A stretch of DNA of 64,000 bases from Silene latifolia (lineage: Eukaryota; Streptophyta; Magnoliopsida; Caryophyllales; Caryophyllaceae): assembly GCF_048544455.1 (NCBI RefSeq), contig NC_133536.1, forward strand, positions 171,512,325-171,576,324. The letters are read 5' to 3'. Position numbers and translations under genes: made by a program. A model generated the notes under the pieces. The model ran no database searches and was not told the origin of the DNA. It worked only from the letters and a program-made list of their open reading frames with translations. This document shows positions 11,022 through 27,659 of the stretch, piece by piece; positions within the stretch are counted from its first letter, which is position 1, and each line of letters begins with the position of its first letter.

Positions 11022-11631
11022 TGATGGGGCATATTCTGCACCGCTGACCAAGTCAACACACTGAGCAAGGTCAAAGACATCCACAGCAAGTCAACGACTT
11101 AGACAGCCCAGCCGATGCATCCCATCGGCCTGTCACCTGGGTCCCGGCATGACATCCTGCCAGCCGGGACACATGTCCGCGTACTCATGTCCAAGACCCC
11201 TCGGCGGTGAGTCAACATTGTCCGCCGGCCTGCCATAGGTCCCTCGGCCGAGGGGTAGATCAGTCTTTCCACCTGCTAAGCCACTTGGCCACTTGGCCAC
11301 TACGTGACAAAAGGTGAAAGTCTATAAATACTCCTCAACCTTCATTGAGGAAAGGATCCCACAATCATAACCTAAATACACTATTCATTTGGTAATATCT
11401 CCTTTATCTCTCTACAATACATATCTAGCCAAGTAACATAACTTAATCCTCTAGGTTTACTGACTTGAGCGTCGGAGTGAGTACGCTTGGCACACAGCCA
11501 AGCCCTCAGTTCGTTCATTGTTGCAGGAGAGGCCGAAGGGAACGATAGGAACAAGAAGGTTTCAACTCAAGACATTATTCGACAAACCACGGGTGGTAAC
11601 TAATCACTGCTCCGGAATTACACCCGGAACA
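11022..11631 (+). repeat. 3' LTR of the Retand-like element
   Basis: 610 bp, matches the 5' LTR base for base by eye. Followed by target duplication AATAG (11632-11636). Confidence 0.93.
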
Positions 11632-11636
11632 AATAG

Positions 11637-11669
11637 TTAGGATAACTTTCTTTACAGCTGTCAAAAAAA

Positions 11670-11700
<31 letters not shown>
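11637..11700 (+). mobile_element. LINE 3' end and poly-A tail
   Basis: This is the rest of the LINE, separated from its body by the LTR element. The ORF2 stop falls within the first bases after the target duplication; about 25 bp of 3' UTR follow, then A26-G-A11. Unrelated AT-rich DNA starts at 11701. Confidence 0.85.
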
Positions 11701-11783
11701 CTTGTGATCTTCACTAAAAATAAAATGACGCGAAACAAAACATAAACTATGCATGGAGTACACATCTCTACTTTAACAGTCCG

Positions 11784-11955
11784 TCTTGCTTAAGACCGCA
11801 AGATCCGTCTGAAACAATAAGACATCTCACAAGTGGAAATCACATGAGTGGTGGGACATCCCATGTGTTTTCCCACTCACTTCCTAAATGAGTATTTTGT
11901 GAGAGAAAATGGTTCATCTTATTATTTCAGACGGATCTTACGGTCTGAAATAAGA
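11784..11955. mobile_element. Small inverted-repeat element (MITE-like), 172 bp
   Basis: Imperfect terminal inverted repeats of about 37 bp share the core AAGATCCGTCTGAAA on one side and its complement on the other (TTTCAGACGGATCTT). The interior is unique and non-coding. No clear target duplication, so the superfamily is unassigned. Confidence 0.6.
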
Positions 11956-12106
11956 ATTTGCGCTACTTTAAAAGCTACAGAGTACAATACTTCACTAACA
12001 ATTTATCAAAAAATAGACTTCAAAATATCCTACCTCGTAATTTTATTTTTATTAGTTAAGTTAGCTGACATTGGTGAAGTCATTGATATATATCTTGATC
12101 CAAAAG

Positions 12107-12449
12107 TAAGGATGTCAGTGGGGCGGGTTTTGGCGGGTCTCGCCCCACACCCGCCCCACTTAGGACGGGTGCGGGTAAAGATTTGATGGGTCGTGGGGCG
12201 GGGATGGGTTTCAAAAGTGTCATTCGTCGCGGGTCGTGGGGCGGGTGTGGGTATCACGTGAGACCCGCCCCACCTCGCATATCCCCGCTCCGCTTATAAC
12301 TGCCTTACTCATAAACCTAGACAAATTTGTAATATATAAAAATAAAATTTATAACTTACATACAAACCCTAAACCATTTTTTCATAAACCTAGACAAATT
12401 CCATCTACTTCTTAATTCTTACCCACCCAAATACCCAACCACCTAAACC

Positions 12450-12485
<36 letters not shown>

Positions 12486-12792
12486 ATCCTCAAACTATTT
12501 CGTGGTTTGAAAAACTTGTGTACTAGGTAATTAAATGTTAGACCATTTTGCGGAAACGTATTTGTATAAGATGTACGAGAGTACGAGACTAGTATGTTTT
12601 AGATTCAATATTTATATTTTTAAAAATGATTTTGTGAGGAGATAGATAATTTGGCGGGGCAACGGGTCCCCATGGGGCGGAGACGGGTTTAAAAAGTTCA
12701 ACCCGCTGCGGGAGTGGGTACGCATTATAGTTCGCGGATACGGGTGCGGGTTACCCCTCCTCCACACCCACCCCGCCCCATTGACATCCCTA
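12107..12792. mobile_element. Non-autonomous hAT-type element, 686 bp
   Basis: The ends are inverted repeats, TAAGGATGTCAGTGGGGCGG on the left and the complement of TAGGGATGTCAATGGGGCGG on the right. An exact 8-bp duplication TCCAAAAG flanks it (12099-12106 and 12793-12800), the target size of the hAT superfamily. Both ends are GC-rich (12107-12295 and 12650-12792) and the middle is AT-rich, with a 30-bp A run near 12452-12481. No transposase frame. Confidence 0.85.
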
Positions 12793-12800
12793 TCCAAAAG

Positions 12801-13218
12801 CATTAAGCGTTGAATGAGTTAGCCTAAATATGCCCGCAGTGGCATTCAATCAAACTCGACAACTTTGCGCAGCGCAAAACTCATCAATGTTTGAACAATC
12901 TGACCCTAATTCACAAACCAAATAAGAAGGTGAACCGCCTCAATCCGAGGAGTAAGTGATCTTCCCGATTGTGTGTTTTACATATTTGAATAATCTGTCT
13001 TTGTGTTAAGAAAGCTTCAAGCTCTCGACAACACAACATAATCAATCAATTGTACAAAATACATTTTCGGCATTAACATTACAAAATTAACAACAACGAA
13101 TGGGTTTTAATCACCAAAAAATAGTGTTCACTTTACAAGTTTTTTTAATCAGCTATTCCCGTGTTAAAAGATTGTGAAAAAACACAATGTACCTAAACTC
13201 TATTCATTCCGTATTCAC
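12801..13218. other. Downstream flank of the NDR gene
   Basis: AT-rich sequence that should include the NDR 3' UTR (transcription runs leftwards). I see no further gene. Confidence 0.5.
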
Positions 13219-18667
<5,449 letters not shown>

Positions 18668-18844
18668 ATTCTTATCACTGAGAATCCACAAAAATTCAAC
18701 GGTCTAGTGGGGTAGTCAGGACTTCAACATCAGCAATAAAGACGTTTCAAGTAGCCAACCGTAAACCACTTCATCTGAAACTGTTCAAAGTAAGGCAATC
18801 CAACTTCATTTGGTAGAAAAGTAAATATACTAGTCTCACATTAC
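18668..18844 (-). other. NDR: NDR 5' leader, last part
   Basis: An acceptor TGTTGCAG ends at 18845, giving a leader exon of 177 nt that runs to the ATG. The acceptor is followed directly by GTAATG, so it could also act as a donor (see findings). Confidence 0.5.
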
Positions 18845-20063
18845 CTGCAACAGTAAATCAAAGAGAGGGTATTAGCCAACTGCAAGTCGGATTCCAAACC
18901 CAAAAATCATATCCAAATAACCTTCACCTCATAGAAATCTAATATAGAATATAAAAATTTCTTAAGAACAATAAAACCGCAGATTTACATATTTGAATAT
19001 TATGCACAAGTTTATTCTGATAAATAGGCAAAAATAGTCTCGTTAAACATCTTCATCCATGATAAAGTTGTCCTTCAGTTTAAACCCTTTTTTCCTTCTA
19101 AAAGAAGGTAATAAATGGAGATCAAATACCTAGGATCGAAATTGATCAATTATTTTGTGACAAACCAAAACTGAATGTAGAAGGACTAGAGAAACAATAG
19201 CCTCAACTAGTTATTAAAGTTCCATAGAAATCGATAAAAAAAGGCTTAGTCCAAGCTTTTTCGAGTTTAAGTCCATTGCAAATATGGGGAAGGTACGAGC
19301 TTTTACAAGTTTAGGTGCATGACAAATAGGTGATTCCCTCCTTAAACATTCTTATGATGCTAAAACGAACAAAATGAAGAAACTTGTCCTCGACGTTTGA
19401 GTCGATTTTATCACAATCCAACGCTGACAAATCTACCATAGTTGGCACCAACCGACAACCACAATCACAATGAATGGTTAATGCGCTAAAATTGACGATC
19501 CTACACACATTATCGGGTCCATTTATTGTACAAGCTTTTGCAAGCTTAAGTGCATTGCAAACATTGCAAAGGTACAAGCTTTTACAAGTTTATGTGCAAT
19601 GCAAAAACGCGATTCCAGCTCAACATCCTTATAATACCAAAACAAATAAATGTAGAAACTTGTCCTCGACGTTTGATCCGATCTTATCACAATCCAATAC
19701 CGAAAAATCTACAGTAATTCGGTGCTAAAATAGACAATCCTACACACAATCAGTCAATTTCAAAGAAACTAAGCTAACACAATACATAAAATTCAATCAA
19801 AATCGGTACAAATTACGTTCTTTAACACAACATTCTAAACAAAGAAACTCAAACATCAACAAATTTGATACAACATTACAATCAATAACATTACTCCAAA
19901 AACCGTAAGCAAAGCATCGAGATACAATCCAGTAACATCAAATTGATAACAATACTCAATTATTCCCCAAATTGAAACCCTAACACATCAAATTAACAAA
20001 AAAAAAAAAACAGTCGAAAAACACCAAAAAGACGGAAATTAAAGCGGAATTTAAATCGAATAC
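18845..20063 (-). other. NDR: Intron in the NDR 5' leader
   Basis: About 1.2 kb between a donor CTCACG|GTATTC (exon end 20064) and the acceptor before 18844. It contains a diverged tandem duplication (19252-19745) and is otherwise AT-rich without genes. Leader introns are usual in plant NDR genes, as I recall the family. Confidence 0.55.
19252..19745. repeat. Diverged tandem duplication, period about 278 bp
   Basis: Two copies share AAACTTGTCCTCGACGTTTG (19379 and 19656 onward), a following TTATCACAATCCAA stretch, and GACAATCCTACACAC-type ends. They lie in the NDR leader intron. No coding content seen. Confidence 0.7.
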
Positions 20064-20215
20064 CGTGAGAAATTCACCGAGCGAAGAAGCGATTGCAATG
20101 ATGATCGTAAAATCGTTAAAATTTCGAGAAAAATTGGAAAAAAATGAAGAACGGAAGATTAAAGAGAAGAATGAGAGGGAAGCGAAAAATGCGGGAGAGT
20201 AATTCTTGTTGTCCG
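20064..20215 (-). other. NDR: NDR first leader exon (5' UTR)
   Basis: Pyrimidine-rich sequence on the minus strand (TTCTCTTTAATCTTCCGTTC) ends in the donor CTCACG|GTATTC at 20064. The outer end is approximate; no transcript start can be read from sequence alone. Confidence 0.45.
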
Positions 20216-20744
20216 CATGATACTATGAATATGAAAATTGGGGGGAAATTTAAGTATTATTTTCTCATCATCACATGGGGACATGGGGTCCCACTTTATT
20301 ATTAGTCTATTTGTTTCACATTTTGATTAAAATATTTAAACTGTGTCGATAGTTTAGTAGAAATGTGAGGAGAAATAGTGAGTATATTTTCTCTTTGGTG
20401 TAGTCGAATCAGGAGTTCTCGTTAGTTAAATCGACCTAAGATTTAGAGTTGAAACTGAACTTAATTTATGTAGTTACAAACAGTACCATTTGTTGATGGT
20501 AATTTGTAATGGAAAAGTAGACTCCGCACTATTTTTATGAATTAGACTCGAAAAGACATAAAATAGAGGATTACAAGAACTTGGCCATAACTCTTACACT
20601 ACAATATACATTTTCTAATCGAAACACAATTTCAAATTTGACTCAACGAGTTTCAAGGTCACAAATTGAACAGCAATGAAATTAACTTTGTTAACATCAA
20701 GTCTTACTTGTGACGTCTCACAACCTCATTTCTTTTTTAAAATT
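20216..20744. other. Upstream region of NDR
   Basis: AT-rich intergenic DNA that should hold the NDR promoter. No gene or recognised element. Confidence 0.4.
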
Positions 20745-22389
20745 AACCTTTGTTCTCGTGCTCTCTCTCTCTCTAAATCTACCCCATCTCTAAAAATAAA
20801 ACAGAACCCTAACCAATAGCCTTGAGTCGCCGCCTCCCCCAGCCACACACTTCCCCTTGATCTCTTCCTACCCTTCGCCGGAGTTAGGCTCTCCCCTTGG
20901 CCTAACTCCGGCGATCGCCCTTGCCTCACCATTTGTTAGCCGTCTGTTGGTGTCGATCTCGCTCCTCCTCTTGACGGCCGATGGCTTTGTGTCGGTGGTC
21001 TGTCGGCGGCGTCGGTCTTCCTCCCCGATGATCTGAGTTTGGTCGTTCTTCCGCTCCATGTCCTGTCGTCGTTGTCTTGCTTTCAACCCCTTTGCTCCTT
21101 CCCCTGGTGCTCTTTCCGGTATGGTCTCTGTCGGTCCCGTCCCTCCGTCCCCTTGTCCTGTCACCGTCGGTCGTACTTTCCAACCCATAGGTGATCCCCC
21201 CATTCCCCCCACCTCTGGGTTGGCTTGATTGTTAAGGTTAGTTCGTCTGTTTCGATGGGTATAGCCCAGCCATTTGTCTTGTCTTCTGTGTGGTTGTTTT
21301 AAGGGTCAGATATGGTGATTCCCCCATTCCCCCCACCTATCGATCCCTTGCCCCTTTCCACTTGCCAATGTCTGTTTTTTCTGATTTGATCTTCTTGCTA
21401 GTGTGGCGGTGGTCCTGGGAGGTGTCGTTTGGTGAAACGGGTATCGTTTCTGTGTCTTGTCCGGTGTTTTTGAGTCGCTGGGGTTGTTGTTTGCTTTCCG
21501 ACGGTCCTGGGGGGTGCGTGTTGTTTCTCGGCCTTGTTTGGTTTCTCTTTAGGTTTGTTTTATGTTGGGCCGACTCTGCCTTGTGTGACTTTTATGATTT
21601 GGCCGTCCTTTTTGTTGTCGGAGCGAGATCGTGGCTGCCTGGGTTTCCTTGTGTTGCTTTTGAGGCGGGGTGGGTTGGGTGATGTCGGGGTTTTGGAAGT
21701 GTCGTTGGCTGGTTCGGATGTGTTGGTTACCCTTTCTAATTGATGATCCACTATTCTTGCTGTTATTTCCTATTTTTTTCAATAATAACCTCCCTTTGTT
21801 TATGGGTGTCCTGTCCCGTAATCAGTATCGAGGCTTTTAGTAGTAAGATGAGGATTGGGTTTGACAGAAAATGTCGTCTTATGGGCTCTTTTGACTGGAT
21901 TTTGGTTTATGGACTGCTATTATCCTCTCTTCTCTGTGTGGTGACTTCCTTGATGTGTTGGTCGCTCGGCCAAAGAGTTCGATTTCTAAGGTGTAGGAGT
22001 TTTATCTCCGCCGATGACAGACTTCGTTGTCTCGTTCATCTCTTTGTCTTTCTTCGCTCTTTTCGCAAGGGCGGAAGTACACCTTGTCATTGCCACTCGA
22101 AGACTTGTTTGCGTCGATGTATTCTGGAAGTCAAGTGTGCTTGTGAAGCTGGATCGGTTGTTCGTGGCCATTCCTCCGCCCTTATCCATCCTATCATCGC
22201 TGATCTAGTCTATCTTTATGTTGTAGCTTTAATTTTAAATAATTTCCATGTTTGTCTTAGGTATGGCTTTGTAGTGCTAGATTTAGCAGTCGATCTCCTG
22301 GTGCTACCTAGTCGAGTAGCTTACATTGTTGCTTGTAGAACATTGTAAGATATTCTCCTACCGTTGTCAAAAAAAAAAAAAAAAAAAAA
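20745..22389 (+). mobile_element. GC-rich A-tailed retroposon, LINE-like, origin unclear
   Basis: About 1.6 kb, clearly GC-richer than both flanks, starting at a CT run (20759-20774) and ending TTGTC followed by about 22 A (22368-22389), the same style of end as the LINE at 11663. A perfect 14-bp stem (CGCCGGAGTTAGGC, 20876-20889, and its complement, 20900-20913) lies near the 5' end. A 27-bp C-rich phrase occurs at 21190 and again at 21313. Several open frames (for example 21290-21682 and 21740-22348, plus strand) match nothing I know. No target duplication found. It could be a deleted LINE or a retrocopied transcript. Confidence 0.5.
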
Positions 22390-23039
22390 CCCGATCTATG
22401 TATAATTATTTACAAATTTACCTTCACATTGCAATACTAAACTGATCATAAATGGAGAAAGAGGGAATAGATCATAACATATCTGTTAATGTATAAATCT
22501 GAGATTGAGTTTGCATTAATTGATTCATGTGAGTAAGAGTTTCATCGAAGCTAAGAAGTGTTCCTCATAATACAAACATTAGACAGACCAGAATAGTTAT
22601 GGACTTGAATTGTTGAACATCTCTCAGATTCTACATGTGGGTTGACTCATTGCCTTCAGATTCTTGTTTTCTTATCCATGTGACCCGAACCCGACCCTTC
22701 CCTTTTTCATGTTTTTTTTATTATTAATCATATGTTGGCTACACTGGAAGCTTCCTGTAGCAGACTCGGCACGGATTCAAATTACCGGGAAAAAAAAACA
22801 AGCTAATGACAGATAATTCAGAATAATAACTCACATTACTCAGTTCTCGTATCCCGTTTACTCGTTTCTGGGGAAAACTTTGGTCGCACCAATATGAGAT
22901 ACTTCCAGAAACAGCCAGTTATTGATAATTAATACACAAACTATATGAAACGGTTACATGTAAAACCATCTCATACAAGACTTACGGGAATAGGAAAAAA
23001 AAAAAGGACGTGCAATGAAATAACGCTAGTAGGCTTGCA
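22390..23039. other. Downstream flank of HAKAI
   Basis: AT-rich; the part near 23039 should be the HAKAI 3' UTR. I see no other gene. Confidence 0.45.
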
Positions 23040-26000
23040 TCAGTCCTGTTTGCCTCCAAAGCTACCACGTCTCTCAGACTGCCACCCATAATTCCTTCCA
23101 TCATTATTCATATCAGCTGACATGTAATTATTTTGATGCTGCATTATATGAGGAGGTGGTGGTCCCGGTGGAGGTGGTGGTGGGCCTGAAGGCATGCCTT
23201 GGGGTGCTCCCAGTAGACCTTGTCCGTTTTGGCTAGCTTCAAAAGGAGCGTTGTTAGGTCCAGCATTCCAAGGACGAGAATAACCTTCTTGGAAATTCAC
23301 AGGACCTCCTGGTCCAGGTGTGAAGCCCATTACTGATCCTTGATCTGATCCAACTTCTGGTGTCGAGTCTGATCGTGTCAGATCATATGGGGCAGGCCCA
23401 CCATAAAACGGTGGAGCTCCATCAGATGGAAAAGGAGGGAAACCAAATGGAGGCGGGCCCATCATCATTGGATTTGGATTACCATGCATTTGAAAATTAG
23501 GAGGTTGTTGAGGGTACATTTGTGGGTCAGGATTTTGCTGCTGCTGCATACCAATAGGCCAGTGATCAGGCTGAGGCTCAGACGGGTTTGGCTGCCATTG
23601 AGGTGGCAGTTTTGGATGCATAAGTGGTCGAAGAGGAGGTTGGTCTCTCGGTTGTGGGCGGCGATTTTTATCATCACGATCATTGGACGGAGGATCTGAA
23701 TTAGACGGCCAGCCAGGCCTTGGTGGACCACGAAGATCCATCGTTGGAGCCTGTTTACTGCCTGATACCTCGGGTTCATTATAATATTCCTTCTTCATAT
23801 TAGGCTGAAGCAAGTCAGAATGGCTATTGTATATATGAGACTCAAAATCGGACTTTTTCAGGAAAGACTTGAGGCAATGAGGAGCAGCACAAATAAATAT
23901 CCCTTCCATCATTTTGATTGTTTGAATTTTCTGGATCCGTTCATCGCATCTGCCACACACAAAAACTGTGAATTTTGTACTCAAAGGCTCAAAGCACCCT
24001 CCCGGTTGACTATACCCCTGAGAACATGACTGAGACTCTACGAAGACAACAAACAGTCTACAAATACATTGGAAAAGGGCGGGTAACAAGCTAGAAACAA
24101 GAGGAAACACGTTCTCATTCACAAAATTTCCTTGCAATTTTTCATTCAAAACTCGAAAGAGTAACAAACAGATCGACGAACTAAAGTACAGACTAAGGCA
24201 TTGTTATTTTGGAGTGAAGGGACGTAAAGGGGTAGTTTTGATGCTGACTGGTTACAGCCCACGTCCTGAGTACAAGCTGTCAATGACTTCGCCAGCTATT
24301 CAGGTTAGCTCAGCTGTGTTTGGATTGAGGGAATTGGAAGGAAAAGAAAGGGAGGGAAAGTAGGGGATTACAAATCCCTTGTTTGGATAGCAAATAAGGG
24401 TGTGCTTGGATGGAGTGAAAGGGAGGGGAGGGGAGGGAAAGGATATACAGTCCCTTGTTTGGATGACAAATGAGGTAGAAGGGAAAGAGTGGGAGGGGTT
24501 TGGAGAGATTTATTTTCCCTCCTCCAAGCCTAATGAAAATCCTTCCACCATAGGAAAGATTTGGAGGGAAAACTCCACCTCTCCATTTTCCCTCCCCTTC
24601 CCTTTCCCTCCCCTCCCTTTCCCTCCACTTTTTCTATCCAAACATACCTAAAGGTGTGTTTGGATGGCAAAAGTGAGGGAAAGGGAGGGGAGGGGCAATG
24701 GAGTGTGGTTGTTTGGGTACAATTTCCTTCCAAATTTCCTTCCAAATCTTGCCTATTGTGGAGAGATTTTGATTAGGCTTGGAGAAGGGAAATTGAATCC
24801 CTCCAAATGTCTCCCTCTCCATTTCCCTCCACCCTCATTTGCTACCCAAACAAGGGATTTTAAATCCCCTACTCTCCCCCCCTTTCTTTTCCCTCAAAAT
24901 CCCTCAATCCAAAGTTCCAAACAAAAGTGGAGGGAATGGGAGGGGAGGGGGAAGGAGGGAATGGAAAGGGAGAGAAAGGAAGGGGAGGGGGAATGGGTTG
25001 TGGGTGTTTGGATACAATTTCCCTCCAAATCTTGCCTATTGTGGAGAGATTTTGATTAGGTATGGAGGAGGGAAATTGGATCCCTCCAAATCTCTCCCCC
25101 TCCATTTACCTACACCCTCATTTGCTATCCAAACAAGGGATTTTAAATCCCCTACTCTCCCTCCCTTTCTTTTCCCTCCGAATCCTTCAATCCAAGGGCT
25201 TCATAGAAACGAGAAAAAAGGATAAAAAAGAATAAGGAAATGATGAGAAAAACGTCAGAGTAACTGAAAATTAGGAAAAAGGAGAAAAATTGGGTGAAAC
25301 AACAGGCAAACTTAAGCATAGTTATGGACATAATAATGACCTCTCCGGTAAGCCTCAGCCTTACTCTTAGCCATATCCATACTCTCAACAGTAACATTCA
25401 GAAGTAGACTCATGTGAGAAGTCTGAGAACGTGAAAATCTTTTTCAGGATAGGTGGTGCACCAATAGAGGTATAAAAAGAAAAATGATCACACGTACACT
25501 CATAAAATTTATTAAGTTGGCTTAATAAACTATAGTTGCAAACCAAGGATCGCTTAACAATTCAGTATATAGCTTTCAGAGTTTCAGCAACAGGAAATTT
25601 ATTGGGGTTCACGTTAAGGCATAAAGAAAAATATAGTGGAGGAACTACTTACAAATAGCAGATTGAGTCACTTCTTGCACAATCAAGACAGAATGCATGC
25701 TCACAAGGGCTCTGCAAAAATTGTAAGAAAATTTAGCAAGAGAAAAATAATCAAATCACTAACTCAACATCAGGAATTCAGCACAGATAACATCATTTTC
25801 TCGTTTAATTTCATCATAATAAAATGCCCAAACAATGTAATACTTTGCGTCCCTTTTAGATTCTCTTAGATCTATGTTTCTTACTTTCTTACAATTTCCA
25901 CCCAAGCCATTTTAATTGTAAGGTAAACAAATATCACAGTAGTATAACACTATCATCATCACTAGTACTTGTACCATAATACAACCAAAATACACATTCT

Positions 26001-27659
26001 AAACCCACTATAAGGAAGTATAGCAGATGTTTTTGTATCTAACCTGCAATGCAATTATTTTGCTGACATCAAACCACAATAATATCATTTTAAGGAAGTA
26101 TAAAAAAGTAAGTTCTGTGATCACAGTATACAAACAAGTAACTGTGGCTTAAAAGGTTGCATATTGGTAAGAACATTTTTCTCATAGGAGTTCACATCAC
26201 AAAGAGCTCTACACATCAAACAACAGCATGGCCACTATGAATAACATCTTCAGCATTGCCTATAAAAGCATGAACTAAATCTATTGATACCTAACTTAAA
26301 GATCAATATATATATCAAAATATCAAATTACCAGAGTAAAAATAAACGGTAGTTGTCACATATCGTTTCTAGTCATGATCATGAAATCAGTCACAGCGCA
26401 GTAATTTCAGCCGCTGCACCATAAAATCGGCAGATTCTACCTCAAAATGCAGTCTCAGTAACCTTCAAAAGCTTTAAACCAATAAAAAGTAGATGCAATG
26501 TGGCGTTGCGATCCAGTCTAAACAACATTATTACTCATCATTGAATAATGCCCAGATAATCGCCGGAGCATCATCAATGAGTTCATCATCACCACATTGA
26601 CATAGGCATAGAATCGAACGTACTATAGAACATGGCAAGAAGGCGTCATGGTGTCCTTACGGATTTACTAGCGCTGTCAGATCCCCAATGTAGAATTCTT
26701 ATGCTAATTGCAGATTTTGAAGATATCTCATTCCAGCTTTTTAATGGATAGAGGAAAAAAGATTTGTTGAAAAAGAAGGAAAAACCAAAATTCCTATTTT
26801 GCAAACCAAAATTCCAAACAATTCCTTAGGGAATTAACATGATTAAGTTTCTCTATGACAAGGTTGGTCCAGTATTACATTTAAATGAGAGGGAAAAACC
26901 AGTGCAGCTAAATCTTCCGGGCTGTTTAGATAAGACAGGAACAGAATTGAAACCAATTGGTGGTTCCAAGGATTATAACAATTTAGCAGAATACGTAAGA
27001 GAAATTTGAAAAAGACGAGAGACTGAAAGGACCATCCGCAAATAAAAAGGAAAAAAGTTAATGGATACTCTGTAGTAGTCTAGTACTCATTTCACCATAA
27101 TTCAGTAAGCAAATTAATTAAGATATAAAAGACAAACTGACTGTCGCACGATACAGTTATAGAGCTTCAGCTTTCAGAACACTATGAAATGAATAGGTCA
27201 CCACATTTGAACAAGGAGCTCAGGCATTGATCTCAGACGCTAACGATGAGTATGATATTCATAGCATGCATCAAATATATACGTAGTACAATTTATATAC
27301 GGTGCAAGGCCAAATTGTAGCAGAAGTATACCAACCACCATAAAATTAAAGATTATAAAGCACATCATCCTAAGAAAGGAATAAAAGAAGTAAAAAGACC
27401 ATACCAGGCGACCATAAACTGCAATAGGGAAATCACAACGAACACAAAAGTGGACTCGCTCTGCAAGCTGTCGTCGGGACCTACGACCAACAATTTTCAC
27501 CATCGAAGCAGAAGTTGCAGAACCAAGACCTTTGGCCACAGGCAAATCAGCAAGAACGAGGTGATCAGGACATGCCACAGTCACTGTCTCCTCCGGCAAA
27601 GACTTGGCACCAATGCCTCCATCTACAGATGACCCTTTGTTAAGTCGAATTTGAAGCAT
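23040..27659 (-). CDS. HAKAI: HAKAI, RING E3 ubiquitin ligase of the m6A-writer complex, 3 coding exons
   Basis: HAKAI is a subunit of the plant mRNA N6-adenosine methyltransferase complex (with MTA, MTB, FIP37 and VIRILIZER) in the nucleus. Coding exons 27405-27659, 25653-25711 and 23040-23949 sum to 1224 nt: 407 codons plus stop. The N-terminus holds PDHLVLADLPVAKGLG. The C3HC4 RING is complete: C72, C75, C88, H90, C93, C96, C103, C106 (CVRCDF, CEHAFCLDC, CYLC), split over all three exons. A C2H2 finger follows (FICAAPHCLKSFLKKSDFES). The rest is Pro/Gln/Gly-rich and probably disordered, ending SFGGKQD. Donors CGCCTG|GTAT and TATTT|GTAAG and acceptors ending in CAG fit well. Both introns are about 1.7 kb; the second is enlarged by a foldback element. 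The gene looks intact. Confidence 0.95.
24318..25198. mobile_element. Foldback element in HAKAI intron 2
   Basis: The outer ends are inverted repeats of about 85 bp: the left starts TTTGGATTGAGGG, and the complement of the right end reads TTTGGATAGCAAATGAGGG at its inner part. Inside, G-rich blocks (GGGAGGGGAGGGGAGGG near 24421) alternate with their C-rich complements (24580-24630, 24815-24835, 24870-24900), giving about three palindromic units that each open GTGTTTGGAT or similar. No coding content, no clear target duplication. Confidence 0.7.

Larger units (their letters stand above)
3573..11631 (+). mobile_element. Retand-like Ty3/gypsy LTR retrotransposon, non-autonomous, very young
   Basis: It has two 610-bp LTRs (3573-4182 and 11022-11631) starting TGATGG and ending GGAACA, identical by eye along their whole length, and a 5-bp duplication AATAG on both sides. 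The order is LTR, primer site, gag with a protease-like end, a tandem repeat of about 168 bp, an antisense coding region, polypurine tract, LTR. Retand of Silene is known for the tandem repeat and for antisense reading frames before the right LTR. No reverse transcriptase or integrase is recognisable, so mobility would need a partner element. Ends and gag look whole; the antisense region is read in several segments. Identical LTRs imply insertion within roughly the last few hundred thousand years at usual plant rates (inference). Confidence 0.9.
1..11700 (+). mobile_element. L1-type LINE with RNase H, 5' end outside window, interrupted by LTR element
   Basis: The body lies at 1-3572 and the 3' end at 11637-11700; the stretch between is an inserted LTR retrotransposon flanked by a 5-bp duplication (AATAG at 3568-3572 and 11632-11636). 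Endonuclease C-terminus, reverse transcriptase, a zinc-binding region and RNase H follow in that order, which is the layout of plant L1 elements with an acquired RNase H. A tail of 26 A, one G and 11 A at 11663-11700 marks the 3' end. The 5' end and its target-site duplication are outside the window. Confidence 0.93.

Noticed and set aside
24400-25225. Coding potential in HAKAI intron 2
   Set aside because: The frames on both strands come from purine/pyrimidine-rich repeats and overlap in all phases.
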